64,000 nucleotides of DNA from CAZMZW01 sp964571135 (GTDB taxonomy: Bacteria > Chloroflexota > Anaerolineae > Anaerolineales > Anaerolineaceae). Position numbers and translations under genes: made by a program. This document shows positions 61,339 through 64,000 of this stretch, piece by piece. The notes beneath the pieces are model-generated. The model did no database searches. It saw nothing but the letters and a program-made list of their open reading frames with translations, and was not told where the DNA came from. The stretch is taken from assembly GCA_964571135.1 (NCBI GenBank), contig CAZMZW010000001.1, positions 372,001 through 436,000 of the forward strand, read 5' to 3'. Position 1 is the stretch's first letter; each line of letters opens with the position of its first letter.

Positions 61339-62262
61339 ATGTCACCTGATAAACAGAGTATTGAAACCTTAACTGAGATCATCACCCGCGAAGTGCTGAG
61401 TGCTGTGCTTGAGCAGGAAAAAACTTCTGCCACACCAGCCGGGCAGAACTGCAAGGTGGAGTGCGTCGATAACCTGTGCGTCAAGACCTGCTTTGATGAA
61501 GCCGGGCAGGTGATCAGCGCAGGTGCCGAACGTCTTTCCTCCACTCTGGGAGCTGTACCCACCGATGCCAATGTTTCCAAATACATTGACCATACTTTAT
61601 TAAAGGCTGAAGCCACCCGCGAGCAGGTGACCCAATTATGCTTTGAAGCGCGCAAATTTAATTTTGCCACTGTATGTGTCAATGCCACCCATACCAGGTT
61701 ATGTGTCAATCTCTTGCGGGGCAGCGGTGTGGGCGTGGCGGTTGTGGTTGGTTTCCCGCTGGGCGCCACCACTCCGGAAGTCAAAGCCTTTGAAGCCGAA
61801 CAGGCGCTTCAGGAGGGCGCCAGTGAGATCGATATGGTCATTAATATTGGGGCTATTAAAGACCGTAGTCTCGATATTGCAGCCAGGGATGTCCGCGCCG
61901 TGGTGAATGCTGTTCATAGCAATGGTGGCATTCTTAAGGTCATTATCGAAACTGCACTGTTAACCGATGAAGAAAAACAGATCGCCTGCCTCATTTCCAA
62001 GGAAGCCGGGGCAGATTTTGTAAAAACCTCCACTGGTTTTTCAACCGCTGGTGCAACCGTGGAAGATGTGGCGCTGATGCGCCGCACGGTTGGTCCAACC
62101 ATCGGAGTGAAAGCCGCCGGCGGGGTCCGCAGCGATGAAGACTTGCAGAAGATGGTTAAAGCCGGCGCGACCCGTATCGGCACGAGTGCAGGTGTCAAGA
62201 TCGTTCACGGCGGTCCCGCTGAAAAACCTGCCGCCACCCAGCCGGGTGCAAAAGTGTATTGA
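61339..62262 (+). CDS. deoC: Deoxyribose-phosphate aldolase with a Cys-rich N-terminal extension
   Basis: 307 residues, about 80 longer than common DeoC at the N-terminus. The extension has an amphipathic helix (SIETLTEIITREVLSAVLEQ) like an encapsulation peptide, then four Cys at 38, 42, 47 and 51 (C-x3-C-x4-C-x3-C). The aldolase barrel is complete: YIDHTLLK, EIDMVINIG with Asp165, Schiff-base Lys229 in FVKTSTGF and Lys258 in GVKAAGGVR. It cleaves 2-deoxyribose-5-phosphate to glyceraldehyde-3-phosphate and acetaldehyde. ATG follows AGAGGG, four bases after the isomerase stop. Confidence 0.93.
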   Translation: MSPDKQSIETLTEIITREVLSAVLEQEKTSATPAGQNCKVECVDNLCVKTCFDEAGQVISAGAERLSSTLGAVPTDANVSKYIDHTLLKAEATREQVTQLCFEARKFNFATVCVNATHTRLCVNLLRGSGVGVAVVVGFPLGATTPEVKAFEAEQALQEGASEIDMVINIGAIKDRSLDIAARDVRAVVNAVHSNGGILKVIIETALLTDEEKQIACLISKEAGADFVKTSTGFSTAGATVEDVALMRRTVGPTIGVKAAGGVRSDEDLQKMVKAGATRIGTSAGVKIVHGGPAEKPAATQPGAKVY

Positions 62263-62280
62263 TCTCATGAGGAGCAAACC

Positions 62281-62571
62281 ATGCTGATTGCCAAAGTGAT
62301 CGGAACGACCGTTTCTACGATCAAGGACGAAAAATTGGTGGGACGCAAGCTGTTGATCCTGCGCCAGACGGATGAAACCGGGGCTCTATCCGGAAAACCA
62401 TATGTGGCCGTCGATACGCTGGACGCCGGTATTGGCGACCTGGTATTGACCTGCTCAGGCTCCAGCGCCCGCCAGACCAATATCACCAAAGATACCCCCG
62501 TGGACGCGGTGGTGATGGCTGTGATCGATTCGCTCGAAGTCGAAGGAAAAGAAACTTTTCGCAAAAGTTAA
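62281..62571 (+). CDS. EutN/CcmL-type microcompartment vertex (pentamer) protein
   Basis: 96 residues, typical for BMC-P proteins. MLIAKVIGTTVSTIKDEKLVGRKLLIL and AVDTLDAGIGDLVLTCSGSSAR match the conserved small beta-barrel that closes the twelve corners of the shell. ATG after GAGGAG. No hexameric BMC-H shell gene is in the window; these are expected beyond the right edge. Confidence 0.93.
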   Translation: MLIAKVIGTTVSTIKDEKLVGRKLLILRQTDETGALSGKPYVAVDTLDAGIGDLVLTCSGSSARQTNITKDTPVDAVVMAVIDSLEVEGKETFRKS

Positions 62572-62583
62572 GCGATAAATGAA

Positions 62584-64000
62584 ATGAATCTCGATAAAGA
62601 CCTGACCTCCATACAAGAAGCACGCACTCTGGCTACCAATGCGCATAACGCCCAGTTGGTGTGGGCTAAAGCCACCCAGCCGGAGGTTGACCGTGTGTGC
62701 GCCGCCATGGCGGAAGCCGCTTTCCAGGCATCCGAACGCCTGGGCCGTATGGCCAGTGACGAGACCGGATATGGCTGGTCTGAACATAAAAAAATTAAAA
62801 ATGAATTTGCCTCGCGCTTACTGTGGCAGAGCATCCAGAACATTAAGACCGTCGGTGTGATCCGCCACGATGTGGAACGCCGGGTGGTTGAGATCGCCTG
62901 GCCGATGGGCGTGGTTGCGGCGCTGGTTCCCAGCACCAATCCCACCTCCACGGTTTTTGCCAAAGTGTTGACCTCCGTCAAAGCCCGCGATGGCATTGTC
63001 ATCGCCCCGCATCCTTCGGCTGCTAAATGCACGCTGGAAGCAGCGCGCCTGATGTCTGAGGCTGCGGTAAAAGCTGGCGCACCCCAGGGATTGATCGGCT
63101 GTTTTGAAAATATTTCCCTGCAGGGCACCCAGGAAATGATGCAGCACAAGTACATCACCGTAATCTTGGCTACCGGCGGCACCCCGATGGTGAAGGCTGC
63201 CCATTCCGTCGGTAAGCCGGCGTATGGTGTTGGTCCTGGCAATGTTCCGGTCTACGTGGACCGCAGCGCGGATCTGCAGAAAGCGGCGCGTTATATTGTT
63301 GCCAGCAAGGCTTTTGACTGTTCCACTATTTGCGCTTCCGAGCAATCGGTGGTGGCGGATAAACCCATCGCAGCCGAATTAGCCCGCCTGTTCGTCGAAC
63401 AGGGAGCTTATTTTGCGGATGAAAAGCAGACCGACCTGCTGCGCATGCTGCTCTTCAACCCGGATGGCAGTATGAATACCGCCACAGTGGGCAAGCCGGC
63501 TCAATTTCTGGCAGCTCTGGCTGACTTCCAGATCCCGCGCGCGGCGCGCATCATTGTCGTACGGCTGACGCGCACCGGCCGCGAAGAACCGCTCTCCCGC
63601 GAAAAGCTCACCACCGTGTTGGGCTGGTACGAGGAAGATGGCTGGGAGGCAGGCTGTGAGCGCTCGATTGCCCTTATTCGTTTTGGTGGCCTTGGGCATA
63701 CCCAGATCATCCACGCCACCGATGAAAATATTATCATGCAGTTTGGATTGGAAAAACCGGTTTTCCGCATTCTGGTCAATACCATGGGCACACTGGGTGC
63801 AGTGGGGTTCACCACTGGCTTGATGCCCTCAATGACCCTGGGATCCGGCGGCGAAGGAGGTTCGATTACTGGAGACAACGTGAGTGTGCACCATCTTTAC
63901 AATGTGAAGCGCCTGGCGTACGAGGTGAATCTGCCCCCTGCGGCAGCGATGGTTACGCCGGGTTCTGATTCCGGGCCGAGTGCCCGCGAAGTGGAAGCGA
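62584..64000 (+). CDS. Microcompartment-type acylating aldehyde dehydrogenase (runs off the window)
   Basis: 472 codons are visible from ATG 62584, nearly the full family length of about 460-500, and the frame is open to the last base. It belongs to the CoA-acylating PduP/EutE-like group: VPSTNPTSTVFAK, the HPSAAKCT helix, ATGGTPMVKAAHSVGKPAYGVGPGNVPVYV and the catalytic Cys250 in STICASEQSVV. It turns an aldehyde, here probably acetaldehyde from DeoC, into acyl-CoA with NAD+. The N-terminus (MNLDKDLTSIQEARTLATNA) could help with encapsulation. Twelve bases after the vertex gene. Confidence 0.93.
   Translation, partial: MNLDKDLTSIQEARTLATNAHNAQLVWAKATQPEVDRVCAAMAEAAFQASERLGRMASDETGYGWSEHKKIKNEFASRLLWQSIQNIKTVGVIRHDVERRVVEIAWPMGVVAALVPSTNPTSTVFAKVLTSVKARDGIVIAPHPSAAKCTLEAARLMSEAAVKAGAPQGLIGCFENISLQGTQEMMQHKYITVILATGGTPMVKAAHSVGKPAYGVGPGNVPVYVDRSADLQKAARYIVASKAFDCSTICASEQSVVADKPIAAELARLFVEQGAYFADEKQTDLLRMLLFNPDGSMNTATVGKPAQFLAALADFQIPRAARIIVVRLTRTGREEPLSREKLTTVLGWYEEDGWEAGCERSIALIRFGGLGHTQIIHATDENIIMQFGLEKPVFRILVNTMGTLGAVGFTTGLMPSMTLGSGGEGGSITGDNVSVHHLYNVKRLAYEVNLPPAAAMVTPGSDSGPSAREVEA

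Overview
The window looks like part of a chromosome from an anaerobic Chloroflexota bacterium of the Anaerolineae type. This is an inference from gene content: many lipoproteins with long low-complexity linkers, NBR1-like Ig lipoproteins, HisKA_3/NarL two-component pairs, a YabE-like gene next to ksgA, a CdaA/CdaR/Der/LepB block, an aldehyde ferredoxin oxidoreductase and a sugar-phosphate-type microcompartment locus. No rRNA or species marker is present to fix the taxon.

Layout. 1-12.5 kb is a patchwork: the end of a beta-helix protein, an SDR oxidoreductase, a lipoprotein, a sensor kinase/response regulator pair, an alpha/beta hydrolase, a small PUA-like protein, a GC-rich ABC-2 exporter and a truncated ABC ATPase. 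These are separated by repeat-rich gaps holding partial tRNA-Lys copies. 12.5-41 kb is visibly AT-rich and holds a nucleoside-use region: a second two-component pair, a BMP-family nucleoside ABC importer (lipoprotein, ATPase, two permeases), six tandem uridine-phosphorylase-like paralogues, an ADP-ribosylglycohydrolase, two PfkB kinases, three nucleoside hydrolases, two MFS transporters, a DMT transporter, an aldehyde ferredoxin oxidoreductase, a TrpF-like barrel and a deaminase-type amidohydrolase. It ends at an intact tRNA-Lys(CTT). Exact direct copies of the 3' half of that tRNA (46-49 bp) lie at 1154, 2615 and 12083 in the same orientation, so the region is probably one or more accreted genomic islands, although no integrase is visible.

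41-60 kb is the core backbone: three NBR1-Ig lipoproteins, two envelope glycosylation genes, ksgA with a G5/3D protein, a four-gene lipoprotein operon with sulfite-oxidase-like folds behind a candidate molybdenum-cofactor riboswitch, tRNA-Phe, and coaE-cdaA-cdaR-der-lepB.

60-64 kb begins a bacterial microcompartment locus: a GntR regulator facing RpiB-like isomerase, deoC, a EutN-type vertex protein and an acylating aldehyde dehydrogenase that runs off the window. This set matches the sugar-phosphate-utilising (SPU) type.

How the parts may work together (inference): the importer brings in nucleosides; phosphorylases and hydrolases release bases and (deoxy)ribose or (deoxy)ribose-1-phosphate; PfkB kinases phosphorylate free sugars; deoxyribose-5-phosphate could then be cleaved by DeoC inside the microcompartment to glyceraldehyde-3-phosphate and acetaldehyde, which the aldehyde dehydrogenase would convert to acetyl-CoA. 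The amidohydrolase could deaminate released bases. The most unusual points are the six-fold phosphorylase array with altered base-binding loops, the tRNA-Lys half-copies with associated hairpin repeats, a TrpF-like protein without its catalytic Cys, a four-Cys extension on DeoC, and the candidate Moco riboswitch.
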